Shown here: positions 27,873 to 38,904 of the stretch, piece by piece | Position numbering within the stretch: the first letter of the stretch is position 1 | Layout: each line of letters begins with the position of its first letter | Assembly: GCA_937884605.1 (NCBI GenBank) | Contig: CALGDM010000013.1 | Span: 1 to 64,000 of the forward strand | DNA length: 64,000 nt | Direction of reading: 5' to 3' | Source: an uncultured Spiribacter sp. | GTDB taxonomy: Bacteria > Pseudomonadota > Gammaproteobacteria > Nitrococcales > Nitrococcaceae | Notes under the pieces: generated by a model | The model's input: only the letters and a program-made list of their open reading frames with translations | What the model was told of the DNA's origin: nothing | Databases searched by the model: none | Position numbers and translations under genes: made by a program

Positions 27873-28868
27873 ATGGGTTGGGTACTGGCGACGATCGGCC
27901 TTGCGGCTGTGGCAATTTATTGTTGCTACATCCGGCGGGTCCGCCACAATGTTACCGAGGCGTCGGCCACTCAGGATCGACTGGAACAGGCGGCCAAGAT
28001 CTTCGAGGTGATGCGCGAAGGCATTCTTGTTTCGGACGAGTCGCATCGCATTGTCGAGGTCAATCCGGCGCTCGAACGCATGCTTGACTATTCGGACGAT
28101 GAACTCTGTGGCCAGACGCCGGTCACGTTCTTCTCTCCCAGAGACCGTGAGGCGGCGTATCCGGCCATCGTCAAGGCCCTCGACGAGGGGTCGGGTCGCT
28201 GGCAGGGCGATGTCCGGATGCAACGGCGGGATGGCAGTACCGTTGATGTCGACTGCTTCGTGGCGCGAATCCGCAACGATTCGCTGGGCACGGTGCACCA
28301 TGTCGCGGTATTTCACGACATTAGTGAGCGACTCAGTTACCAGCAGCGCCTCGAACAGCTCGCGAGCTTTGATGCCCTCACCGGGCTGCCCAACCGCCGC
28401 CTATTGACCGATCGGCTTGACCAGGCCATTGCGCAGTCAAAGCGAACGCAGGAGGTGTTTGCCGCCTGCATGCTCGATCTGGACGAGTTCAAGTCCGTCA
28501 ATGACCAATTCGGCCATGAGGCCGGCGATCGCGTGCTCAAAGTCGTGGGCGATCGGCTGGGTGGTGTCCTGCGCGGTGGCGATACCGTGGCGCGATTGGG
28601 CGGGGATGAATTTGTCATCGTGGTCCGGAACTATACCGGCGACCCGGCAGTATTCCAGCGCATTCTCGACGCCCTCAACGGTCCCATCGAGCTGGGTGAT
28701 CGGCAGCCGACGGTTGAAATGAGTGGCAGTCTGGGAGTCAGCCTTTTCAAGCCCGCAGCGCCGCTGGACGGCGATCAGCTGGTGCGACAGGCCGATCAGG
28801 CGGCTTACCGCGTCAAGTCCAGGGGCGGTCATGATTACCGGTTCTTTGACCGTCTGACGATCGATTAA
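27873..28868 (+). CDS. PAS-GGDEF diguanylate cyclase, membrane-anchored
   Basis: A 331-residue protein with one N-terminal membrane helix (VLATIGLAAVAIYCCYI), a PAS domain (about 45-155, KIFEVMREGILVSDESHRIVEVNPALERMLDY) and a GGDEF domain. GGDEF is intact (ARLGGDEFVIVV) and an RxxD site (RGGD) lies five residues before it, so an active, product-inhibited cyclase is expected. It follows the methyltransferase gene with 38 bases and a hairpin between, and converges with an unknown membrane gene. Confidence 0.9.
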   Translation: MGWVLATIGLAAVAIYCCYIRRVRHNVTEASATQDRLEQAAKIFEVMREGILVSDESHRIVEVNPALERMLDYSDDELCGQTPVTFFSPRDREAAYPAIVKALDEGSGRWQGDVRMQRRDGSTVDVDCFVARIRNDSLGTVHHVAVFHDISERLSYQQRLEQLASFDALTGLPNRRLLTDRLDQAIAQSKRTQEVFAACMLDLDEFKSVNDQFGHEAGDRVLKVVGDRLGGVLRGGDTVARLGGDEFVIVVRNYTGDPAVFQRILDALNGPIELGDRQPTVEMSGSLGVSLFKPAAPLDGDQLVRQADQAAYRVKSRGGHDYRFFDRLTID

Positions 28869-28891
28869 CCCGTGACCGCCCCGAGGGTCGG

Positions 28892-29440
28892 CTACATCAT
28901 GCCGTTGTTATCCTTTCCCAGGTCAATTTCCACGCCGCCAGCGGTCATGATGTCCCGTAACAGGATGATGATCCCGGCAACACAGAGAAACAGGCTGAAT
29001 ATCAACGCGACGCTCTGAAAGTGTCGCAGGACGTAGAAAAACCCCGGCTGTTCAATGGGAACCCAGATGATGGGTGCCATTACGCCCAGAAGAAAGACAA
29101 ACGCATAGAGCAGAAAGCGGATGAACTCCACCGGCACCCTGCGCACGGTCAGTCCATAGACCAGCACCGCCACAATCAGGACACTCGCGGTCGCCTGAAC
29201 GACAATCATGGCGCGATCCTGGATGAACGAGAATCGCCCCTCCTCGTAGCCAACACTCCCGACCTCGCCGTAGAGCATGACCAATGCCAGATTGATCGCG
29301 AGAAAAGTGATGCAGAGTGCGTTGGGCAGAATCAGCATGCGCTCGCGTCGTTGCATCGAGAAGCCGCCGATCCACCACCAGACGAAAAACCATAAGGGGA
29401 TGGCGACGACATAGGTCGATAGGGCAACAATCACATGCAT
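28892..29440 (-). CDS. Uncharacterised membrane protein
   Basis: A 182-residue protein with five clear hydrophobic segments, the first at the N-terminus (VALSTYVVAIPLWFFVWWWIGGF). The third and fourth are joined by a short basic loop (LTVRRVPVEF), and the C-terminal tail is short and soluble (EIDLGKDNNGMM). I do not recognise a family. The ribosome site is weak. It is divergent from the deacetylase gene with 69 bases between, and convergent with the PAS-GGDEF gene. Codon use is like the neighbours, so it is probably a real gene. Confidence 0.7.
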   Translation of the reverse strand: MHVIVALSTYVVAIPLWFFVWWWIGGFSMQRRERMLILPNALCITFLAINLALVMLYGEVGSVGYEEGRFSFIQDRAMIVVQATASVLIVAVLVYGLTVRRVPVEFIRFLLYAFVFLLGVMAPIIWVPIEQPGFFYVLRHFQSVALIFSLFLCVAGIIILLRDIMTAGGVEIDLGKDNNGMM

Positions 29441-29509
29441 AAGGCGCTTGTCCGGGTGGTTGTGGTTTTCACGGATGCGAAAGCTGACCGCATCAGCGAG
29501 AATACGGTA

Positions 29510-30418
29510 ATGTCAATCGCTGCCGTCCACCACCCCGGTTACACCATTGACCTGCCGGCGAGCCATCCGTTTCCGATGGCGAAGTTCCGGGTGCTGCGCA
29601 ACCAGCTGGGGCAGCACAAGGGCCCGATCACGTGGCACCAACCGTCCATGGCGACGTCAGAGCAACTCCAGCGCGTCCATACCCGAGCCTACCTCGACGC
29701 CCTGACGGGGGGGCATCTCGATCGCGCGGCCCAGCGGCGCAGTGGCTTTCCCTGGTCAGCGGCGCTGATCGAGCGGGTCCGCCTCGAGACCGGCGGGACA
29801 TTGCTGACCGCCCGGCTGGCGCTTGACCAGGGCCTGGCGCTCAACGCGGCCGGCGGCACTCATCATGCCCATGCGGACTTTGCCAGTGGCTACTGCCTGC
29901 TCAATGATCTGGCCGTGACGGCAAAGACACTGCTTGAGACCGGCGAAGTGGGGCGGCTTTTGATTATCGATCTGGACGTCCATCAGGGCGATGGCACCGC
30001 ACGGTTGCTGGCTGACGAGCCGGCGGCGTTTACCTTCTCGATGCATGTCGCCCGCAATTTCCCGGCGCGCAAAGCCGACAGCGACTGGGATCTGCCGCTG
30101 GCGAGCGGGCTCGACGACGCGGCTTATCTCGGGACGCTGACGGGCGTGCTGCCGCGGTTGATCGATGATTGCGATCCCGATCTGGTGATTTATGACGCCG
30201 GCGTCGATGTCCATCATGCCGATCGACTTGGCCATTGCGAGCTGAGCAATGCCGGCCTCTACGAGCGCGACCGTCGGGTCATCGAGGCGGTTCGCTCGCG
30301 CGGAATCCCCCTTGCGGGCGTGATCGGAGGTGGCTATGACCGCGACCTCGAAGCGCTCTGCCAGCGCCATGCGCAACTCTTTCATGCCGCCCTGCACACC
30401 CAAGAGGAGTCAGCCTGA
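29510..30418 (+). CDS. Histone deacetylase family protein (acetylpolyamine/acyl amidohydrolase type)
   Basis: A 302-residue zinc-dependent deacetylase of the HDAC superfamily. The catalytic His pair is in GGTHHAHADFASGYC. Zinc ligands are in DLDVHQGDGT (Asp, His) and YDAGVDVHHAD (Asp). The closing GVIGGGYDRD is typical. The length fits single-domain bacterial enzymes. Likely substrates are acetylated small molecules or lysine side chains; this cannot be settled from sequence. The ATG at 29510 is preferred over the track start because the family begins near here. The stop shares a base with the transporter start (TGATG), so the two are coupled. Confidence 0.9.
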   Translation: MSIAAVHHPGYTIDLPASHPFPMAKFRVLRNQLGQHKGPITWHQPSMATSEQLQRVHTRAYLDALTGGHLDRAAQRRSGFPWSAALIERVRLETGGTLLTARLALDQGLALNAAGGTHHAHADFASGYCLLNDLAVTAKTLLETGEVGRLLIIDLDVHQGDGTARLLADEPAAFTFSMHVARNFPARKADSDWDLPLASGLDDAAYLGTLTGVLPRLIDDCDPDLVIYDAGVDVHHADRLGHCELSNAGLYERDRRVIEAVRSRGIPLAGVIGGGYDRDLEALCQRHAQLFHAALHTQEESA

Positions 30419-31803
30419 TGCGGTATCGCCTGAACGTGCCCATTGCGGTCATGACCATTGTGGTACTCGCCGCTGGTGCGATCGTGTTCAGTCCGCCGGG
30501 CTGGCTGCCTGCGGGCACGGTACTCACCACCGCCATCGCGCTGGTGACCATCGGACTCTACGCCACGGGCCTGATCGCCGAGGCAATGACCTCGCTGGTG
30601 TTCTTTCTGGCGGCGATGCTCTTCGCGATTGCCCCGCCCGATGTGGTCTTCTCGGGGTTTGCCTCGAGTGCGTTCTGGATCATTTTTGGCGGCCTGATCA
30701 TCGGCATGTCCATCCGCCATACCGGCCTGGGTCAGCAGATTGCGGATCGCCTGATTGCACGACTGCCGGGGCGCTACAGCGCATTGATCGCCGGTACGGT
30801 CACCGTGGGACTGCTCTTTGCGTTTCTCATGCCCGGTGCCATGGGACGAATGGTGCTGCTGGTGCCCATCGCCGTGGCGGTGGCCGACCGGGCGGGATTT
30901 GGCGAGGCGGCCAACGGCCGGATTGCGGTGGTGCTGGCGGCGATTTTCGGCACCCATGTGGGCTCGTTCGCGATTCTGCCCTCAAATACGCCCAATGTGG
31001 TCTGGTCGGGCGCCATGGCCTCAGTGCACGGCGTCGAGGTGGGTTATATGGAGTATCTGGCCTGGCACTTTCCGGTGCTGGGGGTGCTGCGCTCGGTGCT
31101 GCTGGTTGGGGTGCTGGTCTATGCGTTTCCCGATCGCCTCGGTGCGCGCACCGAAACGCCTGCCGCGGCGCCGCCCCTTGGTCGTGATCAGCGGCTGACC
31201 GCTTTTGTGCTGATCGCGGCCCTGGCAATGTGGGCCTCGGATGCGGTGCACGGCATCGGTCCTGCCTGGGTGGCGCTGGCGGCGGCGCTGGTCTATCTGC
31301 TCAATGCCCCGCGTTTGGTACCCGCCCGGCCGTTTGCGGCCCTGGATGTCGGGCCCTTGCTGCTGCTCGCCGGTATCCTGGGGCTGGGCGCTGTGCTCGC
31401 GCATACCGGCATCGGTGAGGCGGCCTTCAAGCAGCTCCTGCCCCTGCTGCCGTTTGAGCCGGGGCAGGGCGCGCGTAACTATGCGTTGGTCAGCCTGGGT
31501 GGGACGGCGCTGGCGGTGTTGACCGCCATGCCCGGCGTGCCGGCCATCGGTGTGCCATTGGGCGATACACTGGCGACGGCGACGGGCTGGCCCGTGGAGT
31601 CGGTGCTGACCATTCTGGCGGCAAGCTATTCGACCTATCTACTGCCCTATCAGGCGCCGCCGATCCTCATTGGCGCGCAACTCGGCCAGATCCCGTACCG
31701 CGCGCTGGTGCGCTTTACGCTGGGTTTTGCCGCGCTCAGCATCGTGCTGATCTTTCCGTTGCATTATCTGTGGCTGCGGATCATTGGCGTGCTGGCAGGT
31801 TGA
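30418..31803 (+). CDS. DASS-family (SLC13-type) anion transporter
   Basis: A 461-residue inner-membrane transporter with about 11-12 hydrophobic segments. The DASS pattern is visible: an early AFWIIFGGLIIGMSIRHTGLG, then the SNT-like loop LPSNTPNVVWSG in the first half and a repeat-related YSTYLLPYQAPPILIGAQLG in the second. Such proteins import dicarboxylates, sulfate or related anions, usually with sodium. The substrate is unknown. Translational coupling to the deacetylase gene suggests the transporter may handle a substrate or product of that enzyme, which is inference only. Confidence 0.85.
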   Translation: MRYRLNVPIAVMTIVVLAAGAIVFSPPGWLPAGTVLTTAIALVTIGLYATGLIAEAMTSLVFFLAAMLFAIAPPDVVFSGFASSAFWIIFGGLIIGMSIRHTGLGQQIADRLIARLPGRYSALIAGTVTVGLLFAFLMPGAMGRMVLLVPIAVAVADRAGFGEAANGRIAVVLAAIFGTHVGSFAILPSNTPNVVWSGAMASVHGVEVGYMEYLAWHFPVLGVLRSVLLVGVLVYAFPDRLGARTETPAAAPPLGRDQRLTAFVLIAALAMWASDAVHGIGPAWVALAAALVYLLNAPRLVPARPFAALDVGPLLLLAGILGLGAVLAHTGIGEAAFKQLLPLLPFEPGQGARNYALVSLGGTALAVLTAMPGVPAIGVPLGDTLATATGWPVESVLTILAASYSTYLLPYQAPPILIGAQLGQIPYRALVRFTLGFAALSIVLIFPLHYLWLRIIGVLAG

Positions 31804-31847
31804 TCGTACCCTGTGTGTTGCAACGCAACGTGAGGTATCCTGTGGGC

Positions 31848-32561
31848 ATGGAAACGATGACAAAGACCCGCGTCGGCGTCCTGCTGTGCGATGACCTGCA
31901 CGAAGAGCTGCAGACCGAGTGGTCCTCGTATCGGGCGCTTTTTGAGACGCTGCTGGCCGACGAGCATGACAGCATCGAGGTGAGCGGCTTTCGGGTGCAC
32001 GACGGTGAGTGGCCGGACAGCCTCGCATCGGCGGATGCCTGGCTGATTACCGGCAGCCGCGCGAGTGTGCATGAGTCGCCGGACTGGGTGGTCGAGCTGC
32101 AGGCGTTCGTGCGCAGCGCCGAGGCGCAGGGCCAGCCGATGATCGGCGTGTGTTTTGGTCATCAGCTGATTCAGGCGGCGCTGGGCGGTCGCACGCAGCG
32201 CTCGTCCCTCGGCTGGCATCTCGGCGCCTACCCGGTGTACTGCGAGGCCGCCTTCGCCGGTCGCCAGCCTGGCGAGTCATTATCGTTGCTGGCGGTGCAT
32301 CAGGATCAGGTGGTCGAGCCGGCGCCAGGCTTCGAGCGCATCGCGACCAGTGAGCAGTGCCCGTGGTATGCGATGCGCCGGGGGCGCACGCTGACCATTC
32401 AGGGCCATCCGGAGTTTGATCGCGAGTTCTTTCAGGCGTTGATGGGACGGGTGCGGACCAAGGCCGGTGACGAGGCGGTGGATCAAGCCCTTGCCACCCT
32501 CCCTGGCGACGATCACACCGCGGCGGTGCGGGCAACGATGCGCGACTGGCTGCGCGCCTAG
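31848..32561 (+). CDS. Class I glutamine amidotransferase-like protein
   Basis: A 237-residue GATase1 domain protein. The nucleophile elbow is GVCFGHQLIQAALGG and the partner His-Glu is in IQGHPEFD, so the triad is complete. WLITGSRASVHESPDWVVEL is typical of stand-alone members similar to GMP synthase glutaminase subunits and gamma-glutamyl hydrolases of small compounds. The substrate is unknown. The track starts at 31770 inside the transporter gene; ATG at 31848, or GTG at 31842 (better spaced from GAGG), is more likely. It converges with glk, the two stops sharing the palindrome CTAG. Confidence 0.85.
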   Translation: METMTKTRVGVLLCDDLHEELQTEWSSYRALFETLLADEHDSIEVSGFRVHDGEWPDSLASADAWLITGSRASVHESPDWVVELQAFVRSAEAQGQPMIGVCFGHQLIQAALGGRTQRSSLGWHLGAYPVYCEAAFAGRQPGESLSLLAVHQDQVVEPAPGFERIATSEQCPWYAMRRGRTLTIQGHPEFDREFFQALMGRVRTKAGDEAVDQALATLPGDDHTAAVRATMRDWLRA

Positions 32562-33532
32562 CCGCCCGATCGCAGACACGCGGAGAGGCCAAGCAGTGCC
32601 GCCGACGGGTGGGTGACGGCGATGATCGGTACCGGCTCGAGGTAGGCACTGAAGCGGCCCTTGGCCAGAAAGGCGCGGCGAAGTCGCTGCCAGTCGAAGG
32701 CCTCGCCCAATGCGGGAATGACCCCACCCCCAAAGTACACGCCACCCCGCGCGCCGGTCGCCAGGGCCAGGTCACCAGCGGCATTCCCCAGGGCGTCGGT
32801 CATGTGCGCGAGCACTTCGCGGCCCACCGGGTCACCCTCCATGCCGGCCCGGGCGATCGCCTCGGCGTTGTTCAGGACGGGCTCGCGGCCGTCAATGGCC
32901 TGAATCGCTCGATAGATCGCCTCGATCCCCAGGCCCGAGGCCACACGCTCGGCGCTGCAGTGGCCGAAACGCTGGCCAATCTGTTCGGCAATGGCCCGTT
33001 GGCGGGCCGTTTGCGGGGCAAAGCTGATATGCCCGCCTTCGCTGGCAAACACCCGCCAGTCCTTGCCGCAGGGGGTGATGATGGCGCTGCCCAGACCGGT
33101 CCCGGGGCCCAAGGCCAGACGGGGCGCTTCGGTTTGAGCAACACCGGCATGGATAACCTGCTGATCACGCCCGCCCAGGGCCGTGACGGCCCAGCCCTGA
33201 GCCACCCAGTCGTTGAGCAACGCCACCTGCACAAGTCCCAGATCGCTTGCAACCGCGGAGGGCGAGAACCGCCAGCCCGCGTTGGTGAGCTCAACGGGGT
33301 CGTGATCGAGTGGGCTGGCAACGGCGCAGAGGGCCCGTTCTGGCGCAGGGTCGGGCGCCAGCTCCCTGAGGGCAGCCGCCAGAAATTCGGCGAGGCCATC
33401 GAAAGACCGGGTTGGCCGCCGGAAGACCCGTGTCGGTGGCTCGCCGGGCTCGGTGACCAGACCGGCCCGGGCATGGGTGCCGCCGATGTCGGCGACCAGT
33501 ACCGGGCGGGCGTCAGGCCGAGTAGTAGACAT
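32558..33532 (-). CDS. glk: Glucokinase
   Basis: A 324-residue E. coli-type glucokinase phosphorylating glucose with ATP. Motifs: phosphate 1 LVADIGGTHARAGLV, LNDWVAQGWAV with catalytic Asp, LGPGTGLGSA, and SEGGHISFAP. The ATG at 33532 ([18 protein letters not shown]) is chosen; it overlaps the pgl stop by 20 bases. Third gene of zwf-pgl-glk, supplying glucose 6-phosphate to the Entner-Doudoroff route. Confidence 0.95.
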   Translation of the reverse strand: MSTTRPDARPVLVADIGGTHARAGLVTEPGEPPTRVFRRPTRSFDGLAEFLAAALRELAPDPAPERALCAVASPLDHDPVELTNAGWRFSPSAVASDLGLVQVALLNDWVAQGWAVTALGGRDQQVIHAGVAQTEAPRLALGPGTGLGSAIITPCGKDWRVFASEGGHISFAPQTARQRAIAEQIGQRFGHCSAERVASGLGIEAIYRAIQAIDGREPVLNNAEAIARAGMEGDPVGREVLAHMTDALGNAAGDLALATGARGGVYFGGGVIPALGEAFDWQRLRRAFLAKGRFSAYLEPVPIIAVTHPSAALLGLSACLRSGG

Positions 33533-34238
33533 GCACCGGCACTCGCCGCTGGTGGAGCAATGCGTAGACCGGGTAGCGCTCGGGGTCGGCCGCGGTGACT
33601 GCCTGCTCGAGGGTATCCCACTTCTGCGCGCCGTTGACATGCAGGGCAATCCAGCGGCTCTGCAGCAGCGTCATCAACGTCAGTGACAGGCGATCGTGGG
33701 GCGGGTCGGGCGCCCGCGTGACGACGCAGCGTGCCTCGGTGGTGGTGCTGAGCGCCCGGGGCAGAGCCGGATCCCCCGGAAAGATCGAGGCAATATGCCC
33801 GTCATTGCCCATGCCCAGCACCACGGCATCGAACGGGCGCGGCAGCAGGCCCAGTGCCGCGCCGCAGGCGGCTTCGTCACCCCGGTCGCCGGTGGTCGCC
33901 TGGTAGAGCGGGTGGAAATGGGCCGCCACCGCCCGGTCCTGGATCAGATGGGCGCGAACCATGGCGGCGTTGCTGGCGGGATCATCCGGTGCCACCCGAC
34001 GTTCGTCGGTCAGGCTGACATGTACCCGATCCCATTGCAGATCACGGCTGCAGAGCGCCTCGAAAAGCGCCACGGGCGTGCGGCCGCCGGGCACCAGCAG
34101 GCTGGCGCGATCGCGGCGTCGAGCGCCATGGTCGATCACTTCGGTGAGTCGATCCGCCAGCGCCGACGCCGCGCGCTGCGGCGATGCAAAGCGCTGGGCG
34201 GCCTCCAGCGTGCGGACCGCGTGCTCAGCGTTCTTCAT
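33513..34238 (-). CDS. pgl: 6-phosphogluconolactonase
   Basis: A 241-residue DevB-type lactonase, the second step from glucose 6-phosphate. [42 protein letters not shown] and [16 protein letters not shown] are the family motifs. The ATG at 34238 gives [17 protein letters not shown] and overlaps the zwf stop by 14 bases; the longer track ORF runs inside zwf. Coupled to both neighbours. Confidence 0.95.
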   Translation of the reverse strand: MKNAEHAVRTLEAAQRFASPQRAASALADRLTEVIDHGARRRDRASLLVPGGRTPVALFEALCSRDLQWDRVHVSLTDERRVAPDDPASNAAMVRAHLIQDRAVAAHFHPLYQATTGDRGDEAACGAALGLLPRPFDAVVLGMGNDGHIASIFPGDPALPRALSTTTEARCVVTRAPDPPHDRLSLTLMTLLQSRWIALHVNGAQKWDTLEQAVTAADPERYPVYALLHQRRVPVHVYYSA

Positions 34239-35688
34239 GCCAGGTCGCATCCTCGCGCGCCAGCAGGGCACTTGAGGCGGCAGGCCCCCAGGTCCCGGCG
34301 GTGTAGGGCTTGGGCGCATCGCCCGCGTCGTTCCAGGCCTCGAGAATCGGCTCGATCCACGACCAGGCGGCATACAGCTCGTCACGCCGCATGAACAGCG
34401 TCAGTCGCCCGCGCAGCACATCCATGAGCAGCCGCTCGTAGGCATCCGGCGGGCGCTGGCGGAAGGCCTCGGCAAAGTCCAGGTTGAGTGCCACCGGCCG
34501 CAGCTGCATGCGATCACCGGGGGATTTGGCCATCATGTGCAGTTTTACGCCCTCATCCGGCTGCAGCTGGATGACCAGGCGGTTGGGCTGCCCCGCCCCA
34601 TAGGCCACCCCAAAGATGGAATGCGGGACATCGTGAAAATTCACGACAATCTCGGCGCCACGCTCCTGCAATCGCTTGCCGGTGCGCAGGTAAAACGGCA
34701 CGCCCGCCCAGCGCCAGTTCTGCAGCTCGGTGCGCATCGCGACGAAGGTCTCGGTGCGGCTGTCCGCCGGCACCCCGTCCTCGTCGAGATAGCCCTGCAC
34801 CGGCTGACCGGCAATGGCGCCGGCGCGGTACTGCCCGCGCACGGTGTTGCGCAGGACGTCCTGTCCCTCGAGGCGCTTCAGCGCCCGCAGTACCTTGAGC
34901 TTTTCATCGCGCACCGCATCCGCGCCAATGTCGGTGGGCGGCTCCATGGCGATGATGCATAGCAGCTGGAGCATATGGTTCTGGACCATGTCGCGCAGGG
35001 CGCCGGTGCGGTCGTAGAAGTCGGCCCGGCCACCGACACCCAGCTGCTCGCTGACGCTGATCTGCACGTCGCGCACCCACTCGCGCCGCCACAGCGGCTC
35101 GAAGAGCATGTTGCCAAAGCGCAGCGCGATCAGGTTCTGGACCGTTTCCTTGCCCAGGTAGTGATCGATGCGATAGATCGCGTCCTCGGCAAAGATCGCG
35201 CCGATCTGCTCACTGATTGCCTGGGCCGAGGCAAGGTCATGGCCGAGGGGTTTTTCGAGCACGACCCGCGCACGGTCGGTGACCAGTCCGTGACGGTGCA
35301 AGGTCTGACAGATATCGACGAAATAGGCGGGCGCCACCGCCAGATAGAACACCCGGTTGTGGTCTTCGCGGCCGCTCAGCACCGCGGCCATGGCGTCGAA
35401 GCCTGCCTCCGTGTCCGCATCGACCGAGACAAAATCGAGCCGGGCGACAAAACGGTCCCAGTCGGCAGCGGTTCGCTCATCGGGTTCAAGGTGCCGGTCG
35501 AACGCCTCATCGATCCGCTCGATGAATGACGCCCGATCGAGCGCCCGTCGCGCAGTGGCGATGATGCGCCCATCGGCGGGCAACTGACCGGCGCGGTCGC
35601 GACGATACAGGGCGGGCAGCAGTTTGCTCATCGCCAGATCGCCGGTGGCGCCAAACAGCACCAGGTCAAAGGGGTTGGTTGTTTTCAC
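34225..35688 (-). CDS. zwf: Glucose-6-phosphate 1-dehydrogenase
   Basis: A 487-residue enzyme of usual length. Cofactor-binding [19 protein letters not shown] is at the N-terminus, the catalytic [13 protein letters not shown] near residue 180, and VEKPLGHD-like [14 protein letters not shown] precedes it. It oxidises glucose 6-phosphate to 6-phosphogluconolactone with NAD(P). An AGGAGGTGGGG run lies 6-15 bases ahead of the ATG. Divergent from edd across 129 bases, which should hold both promoters. Confidence 0.97.
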   Translation of the reverse strand: MKTTNPFDLVLFGATGDLAMSKLLPALYRRDRAGQLPADGRIIATARRALDRASFIERIDEAFDRHLEPDERTAADWDRFVARLDFVSVDADTEAGFDAMAAVLSGREDHNRVFYLAVAPAYFVDICQTLHRHGLVTDRARVVLEKPLGHDLASAQAISEQIGAIFAEDAIYRIDHYLGKETVQNLIALRFGNMLFEPLWRREWVRDVQISVSEQLGVGGRADFYDRTGALRDMVQNHMLQLLCIIAMEPPTDIGADAVRDEKLKVLRALKRLEGQDVLRNTVRGQYRAGAIAGQPVQGYLDEDGVPADSRTETFVAMRTELQNWRWAGVPFYLRTGKRLQERGAEIVVNFHDVPHSIFGVAYGAGQPNRLVIQLQPDEGVKLHMMAKSPGDRMQLRPVALNLDFAEAFRQRPPDAYERLLMDVLRGRLTLFMRRDELYAAWSWIEPILEAWNDAGDAPKPYTAGTWGPAASSALLAREDATWHEER

Positions 35689-35817
35689 CCCACCTCCTGT
35701 ATGTGGACGCTTGCGTGAGGCAACAGGGTACCGTTTTCGCGCACCTGAGCATAAGCAGGCGTCCTGTGCCCCGCGCGAGTGCGATAGACTGATGCCCGGA
35801 TTGATGAGGGAGGTCCT
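35689..35817 (+). promoter_or_regulatory. Divergent zwf/edd control region
   Basis: This 129-base region separates two divergent sugar-catabolic operons. It contains the inverted repeat TTGC-GTGAG-GCAA at 35711-35723, close to the zwf start. A sugar-responsive repressor such as HexR would be expected to bind between these genes, but the repeat does not clearly match the HexR pattern TTGT-N7/8-ACAA. The edd start has an AGGGAGGT ribosome site. No strong -35/-10 pair is obvious. Confidence 0.4.
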
Positions 35818-37655
<1,838 letters not shown>

Positions 37656-37656
<1 letters not shown>

Positions 37657-38375
37657 TGTCCATGAAGTCATTGATGGCGCGCTCGCCGGTGATTCCGGTC
37701 GTGAAAATCAACACACCATCCCGGGCGCCCGCACTGGCGCGGGCCCTGCTCGCCGGTGGCGTATCCGTCATCGAGGTTACCCTGCGAACCGCCGGCGCGC
37801 TCGAGGCGGTGGCGGCCATTGCCCGCGATGTCCCCGACATGGCGGTCGGCGCAGGCACGGTGACCGCATCAGCTCAGGTGCGGCAGGCCGCCGATGCCGG
37901 CGCGCAGTTTCTGGTGAGCCCCGGCTATGCGGACGCCGTTAACGCCGCGGCCGAGCGCACCGCGCTGCCGCTGCTACCGGGGGTGGCGACGGCCACGGAG
38001 GTGATGCGCGCCCAGGCCGATGGCTTTGAGCAGCTGAAGTTCTTTCCCGCGGTACCCAGTGGGGGAATCGCCGCGCTGCAGGCGTTTGCCGGTCCCTTTC
38101 CGGCATTGCGGTTCTGTCCCACGGGGGGTGTGCACTCCGGCAATTACCTGGATTTTCTGCAGCTCGCCAATGTCCCCTGCGTGGGTGGTAGCTGGCTGAC
38201 GCCGGTCGAGGCGATCGAGTCCGATGACTGGTCGCACATCGAGGCGCTCGCCGCCAGTGCGGTGGCGGCGCGGCGTCGCGAGACCGCCGGCGGCCGGCCG
38301 CTGACGGCGGAGGAGGGGTGGCAGTCCTGGGCCGGTGAGGAAGACCCGGGCAGCGCCGATGAGGAACTGCGGTAA
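37656..38375 (+). CDS. eda: KDPG aldolase (2-dehydro-3-deoxyphosphogluconate aldolase)
   Basis: A 239-residue class I aldolase that splits KDPG to pyruvate and glyceraldehyde 3-phosphate. The catalytic Glu is in VIEVTLRT and the Schiff-base Lys in EQLKFFPA; GAGTVT and CPTGGV are also present. The track begins with a GTG at 37653; the ATG at 37656 overlaps the edd stop (TGATG). The last 30 residues (RRRETAGGRPLTAEEGWQSW) extend beyond a typical Eda of about 210 residues. Confidence 0.96.
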
Positions 38376-38430
38376 TTTTTCCAGTTTAAAATGTACCAAA
38401 GCAGTCCTGTTTCAGTTACAATCCCAACCC
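38376..38430 (+). promoter_or_regulatory. Upstream region of the SUF operon
   Basis: An AT-rich stretch of 55 bases, unlike the GC-rich surroundings. A TACAAT box ends at 38422, only eight bases before the ATG of the regulator gene, and no Shine-Dalgarno sequence is present. Transcription from that box would give a leaderless or nearly leaderless mRNA. A second -10-like TAAAAT lies further upstream. The region probably also contains the operator for the Rrf2 regulator; I cannot define it. Confidence 0.4.
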
Positions 38431-38904
38431 ATGATCAAGCTGAACCGCGAAACCGACTACGGCGTGGGTATCCTGGCGCTGATGGCGAAGGACCCTCAGG
38501 CGCGCCACAGCGCGGCGTCCCTGGCTGAAGTGCGGGGGCTGCCACAGCCCATTGTCAGCAAGATCCTCAAGCACCTTGCCCGCAGCGACCTGGTGGTCTC
38601 CTATCGAGGCGCCAAGGGTGGCTATGGGCTGGCCCGGCCGGCCGATGAGATCTCCGTTGCCGAGATCATTACCGTGCTGGAAGGGCCGATTGCACTGACC
38701 GACTGCATCGAGGACGGGCGCGGCGCCTGTCAGTACGGCAGTCAGTGCAACATCAGCAATGTCTGGGGTCGCATCAACGATGTGGTCCTGCGGGCGTTGT
38801 CTGAGATCACGTTGGCGGAGACCGCAACCGAACAGAACGGGGGCGGTCAAAACCCCATTCATACGCTTGAATTTACCGGAGTGCGTCATGTCCGCGAGCA
38901 CTGA
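38431..38904 (+). CDS. sufR: Rrf2-family SUF operon regulator (SufR/IscR-like)
   Basis: A 157-residue Rrf2 winged-helix regulator. It has the DNA-binding region [21 protein letters not shown] with [34 protein letters not shown], and a three-cysteine cluster site ([16 protein letters not shown]) expected to bind an iron-sulfur cluster. It should sense cluster status and repress the operon. It overlaps sufB by 17 bases. The N-terminus is fixed by homology; no ribosome site is seen. Confidence 0.92.
   Translation: MIKLNRETDYGVGILALMAKDPQARHSAASLAEVRGLPQPIVSKILKHLARSDLVVSYRGAKGGYGLARPADEISVAEIITVLEGPIALTDCIEDGRGACQYGSQCNISNVWGRINDVVLRALSEITLAETATEQNGGGQNPIHTLEFTGVRHVREH

Noticed and set aside
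35711-35723. HexR operator
   Set aside because: The repeat is TTGC-N5-GCAA, not the expected TTGT-N7/8-ACAA, so only an unnamed inverted repeat is reported.
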